Shown: piece by piece, positions 13,868-20,716 of the stretch | How the letters are laid out: each line of letters opens with the position of its first letter | How positions within the stretch are numbered: position 1 is the stretch's first letter | The notes under the pieces: generated by a model | Seen by the model: only the letters and a program-made list of their open reading frames with translations | Told to the model about the DNA's origin: nothing | Database searches by the model: none | Position numbers and translations under genes: made by a program | IMG/VR virus record: IMGVR_UViG_3300046367_000006 | Coordinates: 1-20,790 of that record | DNA from: a virus | Length of the DNA: 20,790 nt | Reading direction: 5' to 3' (one strand)

Positions 13868-14431
13868 TGTCTTGCAGTTATTGAAGTGCCATCTAAGCAT
13901 TGCGTTTAGTTTACCTTCTTTACTGCAATGTGGACATTTTGTTATAACTTGCCCTTCTTTTAGGCTTAACTCTGTTATTAGAGGAGAATCTTCTGGAAGA
14001 TAATAAGACTTTTTGCCGTCGTTATAATGTTTATGTTTTACTTTGTAACGATCTTTCATAGACTGTTTATGGGACTCGCTTTTAGGTTTTCTAAAATTAG
14101 TTTTCTTAGACTCTGGTAGTTTATATCCACCTTTGTTTTTGAACTTGTAGTCTCCATTTTGACAGTTTAGCCAGACCTCTGACTTAGCAGCATTAAGTTT
14201 AGATAAGACTTTAGTCTCCCATCTAACCGCTTCTTCTGCAGTTAAGAATGTCCTTCTTACCTGAGTTTGGAAGTTTTCTACTCCATATTTTTCGATTAGA
14301 GTATGAACTCTTTTAGATGATGTGAAGTATGAGTTCCAGAGTTGGTCTGGGTGGCAGTTTGATGAGTACCGAACACCATAGTAAACTTGGTTAGTTGGGA
14401 TACACTTAATAAGGTAGGTAAATGGTTTCAT
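13847..14431 (-). CDS. GIY-YIG homing endonuclease (free-standing)
   Basis: The only minus-strand gene encodes 194 residues. The GIY-YIG domain covers about 4-92: TYLIKC (5-10) and VYYGVRYSS (16-24) stand for the GIY and YIG elements, R21 for the catalytic arginine, and E72 in VRWETKVL for the metal-binding glutamate. A lysine-rich linker (100-145, including KSESHKQSMKDRYK, similar to NUMOD-type DNA-binding repeats) follows. A C-terminal zinc finger, C166-x2-C169-x12-H182-x3-C186, ends the protein. Such enzymes cut phage genomes lacking the gene and spread by repair. The gene is visibly richer in A/T than its neighbours, a sign of transfer. No clear ribosome site precedes the start. Its last codons overlap the polymerase gene by 21 bases. 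Confidence 0.88.
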   Translation of the reverse strand: MKPFTYLIKCIPTNQVYYGVRYSSNCHPDQLWNSYFTSSKRVHTLIEKYGVENFQTQVRRTFLTAEEAVRWETKVLSKLNAAKSEVWLNCQNGDYKFKNKGGYKLPESKKTNFRKPKSESHKQSMKDRYKVKHKHYNDGKKSYYLPEDSPLITELSLKEGQVITKCPHCSKEGKLNAMLRWHFNNCKTSPEKVL

Positions 14432-14466
14432 ATAAGTATATAGGAATTTAACCTTTTTGGATTACT

Positions 14467-15003
14467 ATGAAGAACATTCGCATTATTAAAACAGGACTCA
14501 ACGTGTCAAAGATTTTGGCACAGCTGGAGAAGCATCCAGAGGACTGGGGAGTTCAAACGAGAATGGATGGAGCTAAGTCCATGCTCACTTACGGATTCCC
14601 AGTTGTCCAAGCTGGTGTGCTGCAACTTGTAATGGGTGGTATAGAAAAGGTTGGAGACTACGTTGGAGATACAGAGATTTGTATTCCAACTCCAGCTATC
14701 AAACACCACACTGAAGTTATCGGCTTTGTCAAACGACACTTTAAGAAAGTCAGTCGCTGTGGTTTTCTTTCACTCCCAGTTGGTGGTGAAGTAGGACAGC
14801 ATATTGATATTGGACAATACTACCAAACCAGAGACCGCTATCATCTGTCCATCAAAGGCAGATACATATACACAGTAGGCGATGAATCTGTTACGGTAGA
14901 ACCTGGAACCTTGCTATGGTTCAATAATAAATTACCCCATGGAACTAAGAATATTGGTGATGAGGTAAGAGTTACATTTGTGTTTGATGTTCCCCAGAAA
15001 TAA
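14467..15003 (+). CDS. Aspartyl/asparaginyl beta-hydroxylase-like 2-oxoglutarate oxygenase
   Basis: The protein has 178 residues. The double-stranded beta-helix lies in the C-terminal half: FLSLPVGGEVGQHIDIG (H and D of QHID as the first iron ligands), YHLSIKGRYIYTV, VEPGTLLWFNNKLPHG (the third iron ligand H) and VRVTFVFD (the arginine that binds 2-oxoglutarate). The order fits the AspH family (PF05118 type). The N-terminal half (1-90) may recognise the substrate, which could be a protein residue or a small molecule. Iron, O2 and 2-oxoglutarate would be needed. It sits directly after the homing endonuclease gene, with only a weak ribosome site. It is unrelated in detail to the TET/JBP-like oxygenase at 18064 and lacks its clamp-binding tail. 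Confidence 0.8.
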   Translation: MKNIRIIKTGLNVSKILAQLEKHPEDWGVQTRMDGAKSMLTYGFPVVQAGVLQLVMGGIEKVGDYVGDTEICIPTPAIKHHTEVIGFVKRHFKKVSRCGFLSLPVGGEVGQHIDIGQYYQTRDRYHLSIKGRYIYTVGDESVTVEPGTLLWFNNKLPHGTKNIGDEVRVTFVFDVPQK

Positions 15004-15032
15004 TTGCTTTGCATATGGGGATAGTGTATAAT
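15004..15032 (+). promoter_or_regulatory. Sigma-70-like promoter before thioredoxin
   Basis: TTGCTT (15004-15009), a 17-bp spacer and a perfect TATAAT (15027-15032) begin just after the stop of the preceding gene and lie about 20 bp before the thioredoxin start. It probably drives thioredoxin, uvsX and the downstream genes. Confidence 0.7.
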
Positions 15033-15051
15033 ATATTTTTAGGAGATGAAT

Positions 15052-15303
15052 ATGAAAGTTTTTAAATTTTACGCTGAGTGGTGTGGTCCATGTAAAGGAT
15101 TGTCCATGGTAGTTAAAGGTGCTGGTGATAAAGTCACAGTTCCAATCGAAGATGTGAATATTGATGAGAACATTATGCTCACTCAACAGTTCAAAGTTCG
15201 TTCTGTTCCAACTATGATTTTAGTTGATGCTCAAGAGAATGAAGTCAAACGTCACGTAGGTTTGATGAACGAAGCCCAATTACTTGAATTTGTGAAGGTT
15301 TAA
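15052..15303 (+). CDS. Thioredoxin-like protein
   Basis: The protein has 83 residues from the ATG at 15052, with AGGAG at 15041-15045. An upstream in-frame ATG at 15046 is too close to that site. The active site is FYAEWCGPCKGL (7-18), the classic CGPC, and SVPTMILVD supplies the cis-proline loop. It is shorter than bacterial thioredoxins (about 105-110), lacking the first beta-alpha unit, like glutaredoxin-sized phage thioredoxins. It could donate electrons to ribonucleotide reductase or to other phage enzymes, but no RNR gene lies in the window. Confidence 0.9.
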   Translation: MKVFKFYAEWCGPCKGLSMVVKGAGDKVTVPIEDVNIDENIMLTQQFKVRSVPTMILVDAQENEVKRHVGLMNEAQLLEFVKV

Positions 15304-15304
15304 T

Positions 15305-16375
15305 ATGAGCATTCTAGATAAAATTAAAAAGAACACTACAATCAAAGACTCTGCGGTCTTGAATGTATCGAAGTTCTTTACGAAGAAGGATATGATCCCT
15401 ACTTCAATTCCAATCATCAACGTAGCCCTTTCTGGTCGTCTTGATGGTGGTCTCACTCCAGGTCTTACAATGTGGGCTGGTCCATCGAAACACTTTAAGA
15501 CTGCATTCAGTTTGCTGATGGCTAAGTCTTACCTTGACAAATATCCAGAAGCTGCTCTGTTGTTCTATGACTCTGAATTCGGTACTCCACAGTCTTACTT
15601 TGATTCCTTTGGTATTGATACTAATCGTGTTCTGCATACACCTATCACTGACGTAGAACAACTGAAGTTCGACATCATGCAACAGCTTCAGAACGTAGAT
15701 CGTGGAGATCGTCTGATGATTGTTATTGACTCAATTGGTAACTTGGCTTCTAAGAAAGAAGTTGATGATGCCTTGGATGGTAAGTCTGTTGCCGATATGT
15801 CTCGTGCCAAGCAGATGAAGTCTCTGTTCCGTATGGTCACACCTCACTTGTCTATCAAAGACATCCCTATGGTTGTAGTGAACCATACATATAAAGAGAT
15901 CGGTTTGTATCCGAAAGATATCGTTGGTGGTGGTACTGGTTCATACTACTCTGCCGACAACATCTTTATTCTCGGTCGTCAGCAAGAAAAAGAAGGTACT
16001 GAAGTAATCGGTTACAACTTCATTATCAACGTGGAAAAATCTCGTTATGTTAAAGAAAAATCTAAGATCCCTGTCAGTGTATCTTTCGATGGTGGTATTA
16101 GCAAGTGGTCTGGTCTACTTGATGTTGCACTCGAATCAGGACACGTTATCAAGCCTAGCAATGGTTGGTATTCGCAAGTAAACCAAGAGACTGGTGTTGT
16201 TGAAGACAAGAAGTATCGTCTCAAGGATACTGATACCAAAGAGTTCTGGATGCCACTGTTGACTCAGAAGTCGTTCTATGATTACATCAAGAACAAATAC
16301 TCTATGGGTCAGTCTGATATGATTCAGTCTGATGCATTGGACAAGACTCTAGAGGAATTAGAATTCGATGAGTAA
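15305..16375 (+). CDS. uvsX: RecA-like recombinase, T4 UvsX-like
   Basis: The protein has 356 residues, against 391 in T4. Walker A is GPSKHFKT (59-66), very close to T4 UvsX GPSKSFKS. FYDSEFG (88-94) carries the glutamate region, Walker B is LMIVIDSIGNL (137-147), and VVVNHTYKEIG and DIVGGGTGSYYSADN follow as in UvsX. It forms filaments on single-stranded DNA and performs strand exchange for recombination-dependent replication. AAGG precedes the start. Its end overlaps the next gene (ATG at 16368). The C-terminus TLEELEFDE is acidic and is not the clamp-binding type. Confidence 0.93.
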   Translation: MSILDKIKKNTTIKDSAVLNVSKFFTKKDMIPTSIPIINVALSGRLDGGLTPGLTMWAGPSKHFKTAFSLLMAKSYLDKYPEAALLFYDSEFGTPQSYFDSFGIDTNRVLHTPITDVEQLKFDIMQQLQNVDRGDRLMIVIDSIGNLASKKEVDDALDGKSVADMSRAKQMKSLFRMVTPHLSIKDIPMVVVNHTYKEIGLYPKDIVGGGTGSYYSADNIFILGRQQEKEGTEVIGYNFIINVEKSRYVKEKSKIPVSVSFDGGISKWSGLLDVALESGHVIKPSNGWYSQVNQETGVVEDKKYRLKDTDTKEFWMPLLTQKSFYDYIKNKYSMGQSDMIQSDALDKTLEELEFDE

Positions 16376-16700
16376 TCATTTAGCTAAACCACCATTCATT
16401 GTTCTTGAGAACAGCAAGACTGGACAAGATCGACTGAAGTTGACAGAAGGTGATTACTCAGGTATAATCTTCTCTTACGGTGCGGTTCGCTTTGATGAAC
16501 AGGTTGACACTTGTGAAATGCACTTCGAGTATGAGGTGCATGAAGATGCGGGTGTCACTTACATCAAAGAAGAACTAGAACAATATCTTGGTGACTTGTT
16601 GCAGTTCATCATTATGGACCAATTGCAGCAAAACAGTATTTCCTACACAGGCGGGGTTGATGAGATTAGAACAACAGATTCTGAGCAGACTGATTTATGA
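16368..16700 (+). CDS. Hypothetical protein in the T4 gene 40 position
   Basis: The protein has 110 residues. The start overlaps the uvsX stop, and the end overlaps the gp41 start by 41 bases. The sequence begins MSNHLAKPPFIVLENSKTGQ, then has an acidic beta-rich middle (DEQVDTCEMHFEYEVHEDAG) and a helix EELEQYLGDLLQFIIMDQLQ. In T4, gene 40 lies between uvsX and 41, and this ORF has the same place and size. Sequence likeness to gp40 is not something I can confirm. A perfect sigma-70 promoter is contained within its coding sequence. Confidence 0.75.
   Translation: MSNHLAKPPFIVLENSKTGQDRLKLTEGDYSGIIFSYGAVRFDEQVDTCEMHFEYEVHEDAGVTYIKEELEQYLGDLLQFIIMDQLQQNSISYTGGVDEIRTTDSEQTDL
16440..16468 (+). 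promoter_or_regulatory. Perfect-consensus sigma-70 promoter before gp41 helicase
   Basis: TTGACA (16440-16445), exactly 17 bp, then TATAAT (16463-16468), inside the coding sequence of the preceding gene and 191 bp before the gp41 start at 16660. All twelve consensus bases match. Confidence 0.7.
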
Positions 16701-18054
16701 TGAGAATTACTGCCGAAAAGTAATTCCATTTCTTAAGCATGAGTATTTTAGCGAGAGAAAAGAGTCAGTTGTAATTAGAGAGATTTCAGAATTCTTCACG
16801 AAGTATAACAAGCCAATCACAAAAGAGATTTTGGCGATTGAAGTAAGTAACCGTACAGACCTCAACGACAAAGAACTTGGCGAGGTTGGTACATTCCTTG
16901 ACACTCTAGTTGACATTCCAACCAATGATGATTGGATGTTGGTCAACACAGAGAAGTTTTGTAAAGACAAGGCGGTGTATAATGCAATCCTTACGTCAAT
17001 CAGAATCCAAGAAGGTAGGGACAAGACTTACACCACTGACTCAATCCCTTCTATCCTTTCCGATGCTCTTGCTGTATCTTTCGACAATCATGTTGGTCAT
17101 GATTACATTGATGACGCTAATTCTCGTTATGAGTTTTATCATCGCATTGAAGAGAAAATTGCATTCGACTTGGACTTGTTCAATAAGATTACCAAAGGTG
17201 GGTTGTCAAGAAAAACTCTAAACATCGTCCTTGCTGGTACTGGTGTTGGTAAGTCTTTGTTTATGTGTCACGTTGCTGCTGGTGCTCTAAGTGCTGGTCG
17301 AAATGTTTTATACATAACAATGGAGATGGCTGAAGAACGTATCGCTGAACGTATTGATGCGAACCTCTTGAACCTAACCATGGACGAGTTGAAGGTTGTT
17401 GACAAGGATATCTACGAATCCAGACTGGCTAAGTTGGCCAAGAAGACTCAAGGTAAGTTGATCATCAAAGAATATCCAACTGCTGGTGCCCACGCTGGAC
17501 ACTTTAGAGCATTGCTCGAAGAGTTGAAATTGAAACGAGAGTTTACTCCCGACATCATTATGATTGACTATCTGAACATCTGCGCTTCACAGCGTATGAA
17601 GCAAGGTGGCTCTGTTAACTCTTATACATATATTAAGGCAATCGCTGAAGAGTTGCGTGGTCTTGCAGTTGAGTATAATGTTCCGATTCTATCGGCTACT
17701 CAGACTACTCGTTCAGGTTATACTAACAGCGATCCAGGGCTGGAAGATACCTCAGAATCTTTTGGTCTACCTGCCACTGCTGACTTTATGTTTGCGTTGG
17801 TGAGTAATGAAGAACTAGAGCAATTGAATCAGATTATCGTTAAACAACTTAAGAATCGTTACAACGATCCAGGGTTTTACAAACGATTCATCATTGGTGT
17901 TGATCGAGCAAAGATGAAACTCTACGATGTAGAAGCATCGGCTCAAGAAGGACTGGCAGATGCTGGTCACATGAAGAACGATACACCGATGTTTGATAAG
18001 AGTGATTTTGGTCAACGTGCTAAGGCTGAGAGTTTTGACGGTTGGAAATTTTAA
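16660..18054 (+). CDS. 41: Replicative DNA helicase, DnaB-like, T4 gp41-like
   Basis: The protein has 464 residues from the ATG at 16660 (T4 475), preceded by GGCGGGG. The start LEQQILSRLIYDENYCRKV matches T4 VEIILSHLIFDQAYFSKV. The frame is open further upstream, but that part only shadows the preceding gene. Walker A is AGTGVGKS (192-199), then YITMEMAEERIAERIDANLL (218-237) as in T4, Walker B IIMIDYLNIC (about 305) and SFGLPATADFMFAL (about 364). It unwinds the fork as a hexamer and works with a primase, which is not in the window. The end AESFDGWKF is not a clamp-binding tail. Confidence 0.94.
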   Translation: MRLEQQILSRLIYDENYCRKVIPFLKHEYFSERKESVVIREISEFFTKYNKPITKEILAIEVSNRTDLNDKELGEVGTFLDTLVDIPTNDDWMLVNTEKFCKDKAVYNAILTSIRIQEGRDKTYTTDSIPSILSDALAVSFDNHVGHDYIDDANSRYEFYHRIEEKIAFDLDLFNKITKGGLSRKTLNIVLAGTGVGKSLFMCHVAAGALSAGRNVLYITMEMAEERIAERIDANLLNLTMDELKVVDKDIYESRLAKLAKKTQGKLIIKEYPTAGAHAGHFRALLEELKLKREFTPDIIMIDYLNICASQRMKQGGSVNSYTYIKAIAEELRGLAVEYNVPILSATQTTRSGYTNSDPGLEDTSESFGLPATADFMFALVSNEELEQLNQIIVKQLKNRYNDPGFYKRFIIGVDRAKMKLYDVEASAQEGLADAGHMKNDTPMFDKSDFGQRAKAESFDGWKF

Positions 18055-18063
18055 GGAAAGTAA

Positions 18064-19392
18064 ATGACTAAAATATTAGTAGCACCAATCAAGCATGATT
18101 GTTCTCATATGCAAGGACAATTCCCTACAGAAAAAGATTATGATCTTCTTATTGAAGAAGACATGGATGTTTATATGCCAGAAATTCCAGGTCACCCTGA
18201 GATGACTGGAACTGAAGAAAGAATTATCCTAAAGTTCCGTAAGAACTACTTCACTAAAGAACAGCAAGACCAAGCGTATGCTGGGCTTCGTGAAGCTGCA
18301 GTAGAAACACAGAACCGTGGCATGGCTGCTGGTCCACGTAATGAGAAGTTGGGTAATCGTGAATGGGTCACTGAGTATGAGTCAGACATTATTGAATACT
18401 TTTCAAATCCAGGTGCCAATCTATATGGAGACGATCCAGTAGAAGATATTCGTGAGAGCCACAAGGGTAAGAAAGATACCGCTTCTACACGTAACAACGT
18501 CTGGGGTATTCAGGCGGTAAAGAAGGATAACTTTGACTTTGAAACATGGGTAGATGCTACTAAGAACTTGTCAGACGACGACAAGAAGAAAGAAGTTGAT
18601 CGTGTTGTTAAGAAGTATGTCTGCTCTACTACTTACGCCAATGGTGTTATGTCTGGTATCGCTGGTTGGTTCGATCGTTACCCACGCATCCCTTATGGTC
18701 GTGCAACATCGTACACTCAACGTGAACCTGAAAAGTTTGCCATGGCGTTTCCATTCCTTCAATCTCTTGCCAAGGGTTTCAAGGACTTGTCGCCAAAACG
18801 ATTCACTGCACAAATGGAATCTGCAAGTAAAGTTGATAGTGGCTTTTTAATTCCAGGGACTCCATTCACTACTGTTACAGTAAACAAGACATTCCGCACA
18901 GCATGTCACTTTGACGCTGGTGATTTGACATCTGGTTTGAGTAACTTGCTTGTATTGTCCAACAATGGTAACTACTCTGGTTGTTATCTTGTGGCTCCTG
19001 AGTATCGTGTTGCAGTGAACGTGCGTCCAGGTGATCTCTTGTTGATTAATAATCACGAAGTTATGCACGGTAATACTGAAATCAAATTGCTTGATGAAGA
19101 AGCAGAACGTGTTTCACTTGTTTGCTATTTCCGTGAGAAGATGCTTGAGCTTGGTTCTAAGCAATATGAAGACTGCCGATATGAGTATGTTGAGTCTCGT
19201 CGTTTGGACAAAGAACATCCAGGCCATAAGAATGAAGATGGCTCTGCCCGTCACTTGTGGAATGGTGTGAGTCAAGGTATGTGGGAAGACAAAGAGTGGT
19301 ATAACTACTTGGAATCTAAACTTGGTGTAGAAACTCTGCACAAGTACCACCCACTGTCTGTTGAATCAAATTCACTTGAAGGCTTTTTCTAA
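18064..19392 (+). CDS. TET/JBP-like 2-oxoglutarate/Fe(II) dioxygenase with clamp-binding tail
   Basis: The protein has 442 residues with AAGGAAAG upstream. WFDRYPRIPYGRATSYTQ (202-219) and FTTVTVNKTFRTACHFDAGD (268-287) lead into the iron site H282-x-D284. GLSNLLVLSNNGNYSGCYLV, then APEYRVAVNVRPGDLLLINN and HEVMHGN give the distal ligand H335, and ERVSLVCYFR gives the 2-oxoglutarate arginine (R349). This order and the P-E-Y/PGD/HGN pattern are those of TET/JBP-type base dioxygenases, which oxidise 5-methylcytosine or thymine in DNA. The base used here cannot be read; no cytosine methyltransferase is in the window. The C-terminus NSLEGFF resembles the polymerase tail SSLEDFFG, so it may bind the gp45 ring. 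The amidotransferase and GNAT genes follow with overlaps. Confidence 0.82.
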   Translation: MTKILVAPIKHDCSHMQGQFPTEKDYDLLIEEDMDVYMPEIPGHPEMTGTEERIILKFRKNYFTKEQQDQAYAGLREAAVETQNRGMAAGPRNEKLGNREWVTEYESDIIEYFSNPGANLYGDDPVEDIRESHKGKKDTASTRNNVWGIQAVKKDNFDFETWVDATKNLSDDDKKKEVDRVVKKYVCSTTYANGVMSGIAGWFDRYPRIPYGRATSYTQREPEKFAMAFPFLQSLAKGFKDLSPKRFTAQMESASKVDSGFLIPGTPFTTVTVNKTFRTACHFDAGDLTSGLSNLLVLSNNGNYSGCYLVAPEYRVAVNVRPGDLLLINNHEVMHGNTEIKLLDEEAERVSLVCYFREKMLELGSKQYEDCRYEYVESRRLDKEHPGHKNEDGSARHLWNGVSQGMWEDKEWYNYLESKLGVETLHKYHPLSVESNSLEGFF

Positions 19393-20078
19393 TGTGTGCA
19401 GTTATCGGTGCTGTGATTAAAAAACCCACAGCAACTGACTTTGATATGATTAGAAGTGTATTCCACGAGTCTCGTATTCGTGGTTTACATGCGACTGGAT
19501 TGTCCTACCTCAGGGGTGGCGTAATCCATACCTTTAAAGAACCTGTCCCAGCGGATGAGTTCAGAAAACTAGATGATTTGGAGGATATGGTTGATGACGA
19601 TGGTACTCTTTACCTTATTGGTCACTGTAGATATAGCACTAGCGATTTATTGTATAACCAGCCGATAGCAAATGCAACCACGTCAATTGTCCATAATGGT
19701 GTTATTACTCAGCACGATCCTGCTGATTGGGAAGTCTTGCACGGATATGCATGCGAAGGTAAGAACGACACCGAACTCTTACTCCGCTCATTGGAGCATT
19801 ACAGCCCACTAGAACATTGGAAAGATGCAAGCCTTGCAGTGTGCGAACTCCGAACTGATAGAACCATCCGTGCGTATCGCAACGGTAAGCGTCCATTATA
19901 CTTGACAGTTTTGGATAATGGGTGTATAATTACTTCTACGGCTAACGTTGCAAAACGTGCCAATTTAAACTATACAACTGTGCCGCTGTCTATGAACATC
20001 TATCATACTATCGATGAACACTTGTCTCATCTTTTAGAGAAAGTAGATATTCAAGGTGCAGTGGACTATCAATTATGA
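19392..20078 (+). CDS. Stand-alone class II glutamine amidotransferase
   Basis: The protein has 228 residues, and its start shares a base with the preceding stop. C2 in MCAVIG is the N-terminal nucleophile of Ntn-type amidotransferases (PurF, GlmS and AsnB N-domains). Supporting motifs are RGLHATG (30-36), GHCRYST (77-83), NQP (89-91), VHNGVI (100-105) and NDTE (125-128). The enzyme would release ammonia from glutamine, but the usual fused acceptor domain (isomerase, synthetase or transferase) is missing. The acceptor enzyme must therefore be a separate protein, possibly one encoded next to it. A perfect sigma-70 promoter lies inside the gene at 19902-19930. The gene lies between two genes whose products have clamp-binding tails. 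Confidence 0.88.
   Translation: MCAVIGAVIKKPTATDFDMIRSVFHESRIRGLHATGLSYLRGGVIHTFKEPVPADEFRKLDDLEDMVDDDGTLYLIGHCRYSTSDLLYNQPIANATTSIVHNGVITQHDPADWEVLHGYACEGKNDTELLLRSLEHYSPLEHWKDASLAVCELRTDRTIRAYRNGKRPLYLTVLDNGCIITSTANVAKRANLNYTTVPLSMNIYHTIDEHLSHLLEKVDIQGAVDYQL
19902..19930 (+). promoter_or_regulatory. Perfect-consensus sigma-70 promoter inside amidotransferase gene
   Basis: TTGACA (19902-19907), exactly 17 bp, then TATAAT (19925-19930). It lies 145 bp before the GNAT-like gene at 20075 and could drive that gene and those that follow beyond the window. Confidence 0.7.
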
Positions 20079-20716
20079 TTCTTGTAAACTCAACCAAAGT
20101 ACAACAACTTATCGAAAGCAGTCCAGCTGGTAAGAACACCAAGTTCTTATCGGCTGCACACTCATTGTGGACTCGTTTCCATAACTACGATAAGTCTCTG
20201 CCGATGGCTTATGAAGTCAACGGTGAAGTTGTTTCTTTAATCTTTGCTACATTTAATCGGGATGGATATGCCAACCTCTACGAAATCGTCACACTCGAAG
20301 GTCAAGAAGGTAAAGGATATGCGTCCAAGTGCTGGGATGCGTGGATCAAATATGCAGTCGAAGAACGAAAAGTCCAACGACTTAAAATCTCTTGTACCCC
20401 ATCCTCTGTCAGCTGGCACAATCGCAATGGGCTGGTCTTTTGGGCAGTTGATCCCACTGGTTCACTCCGCTCAGACCAACCACTATTCCCTACACGTGCC
20501 GAACAAATTGCGTACAGAGACAACGCCATTGTAAACCCACTTCAAGCATTACCACCAGCAAAGGCTCGTGCGCAATTCCTTGCTGAAGGTTTAGAATCTT
20601 ACACATGGGGTGAGAAGAAGAAAGCCAAGACACAGACTGCTATTGATACTGTTGGTAAGTCTTGGTTGCGTGCAGCGCTAATGGATCAACCATCACTTGA
20701 AGACTTTTTGAAATAA
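20075..20716 (+). CDS. GNAT-like protein with clamp-binding tail
   Basis: The protein has 213 residues; the ATG overlaps the amidotransferase stop. The fold is suggested by MAYEVNGEVVSLIFATFNRD (44-63), YEIVTLEGQEGKGYASKCWDAW (69-90), where GKGYA is the acyl-CoA loop (the usual Q/R at its first position is E78), and helix YAVEERKVQRLKISC. A long extra part (115-200) follows, including GLVFWAVDPTGSLRSDQ and NPLQALPPAKARAQFL, which does not look like a standard acetyltransferase. The C-terminus DQPSLEDFLK matches the polymerase clamp-binding tail. A role in modifying DNA bases or amino groups added to bases is an inference from the tail and neighbours. The Mom protein of phage Mu is a GNAT-type DNA modifier, but I see no specific likeness. 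Confidence 0.75.
   Translation: MILVNSTKVQQLIESSPAGKNTKFLSAAHSLWTRFHNYDKSLPMAYEVNGEVVSLIFATFNRDGYANLYEIVTLEGQEGKGYASKCWDAWIKYAVEERKVQRLKISCTPSSVSWHNRNGLVFWAVDPTGSLRSDQPLFPTRAEQIAYRDNAIVNPLQALPPAKARAQFLAEGLESYTWGEKKKAKTQTAIDTVGKSWLRAALMDQPSLEDFLK

Noticed and set aside
15305-16375. Clamp-binding tail on UvsX (TLEELEFDE)
   Set aside because: It has L and E residues in similar order but lacks the closing aromatic pair of the SLEDFF type and is more acidic.
16588-16659. N-terminal extension of the gp41 helicase
   Set aside because: The extra residues are cysteine- and serine-rich and shadow another reading frame; T4 gp41 similarity begins at the ATG at 16660.
16978-16983. Further TATAAT sites as promoters (also 1934, 3211, 7235, 14023 and 17674)
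   Set aside because: These lack a TTG-type -35 hexamer at 17 bp. The one at 7235 has ATGATA, which is too weak to list as a promoter.
20075-20716. Assignment of the GNAT-like protein as Mu Mom
   Set aside because: Both share only the broad GNAT idea. I see no specific Mom motifs, and the name would overstate the evidence.
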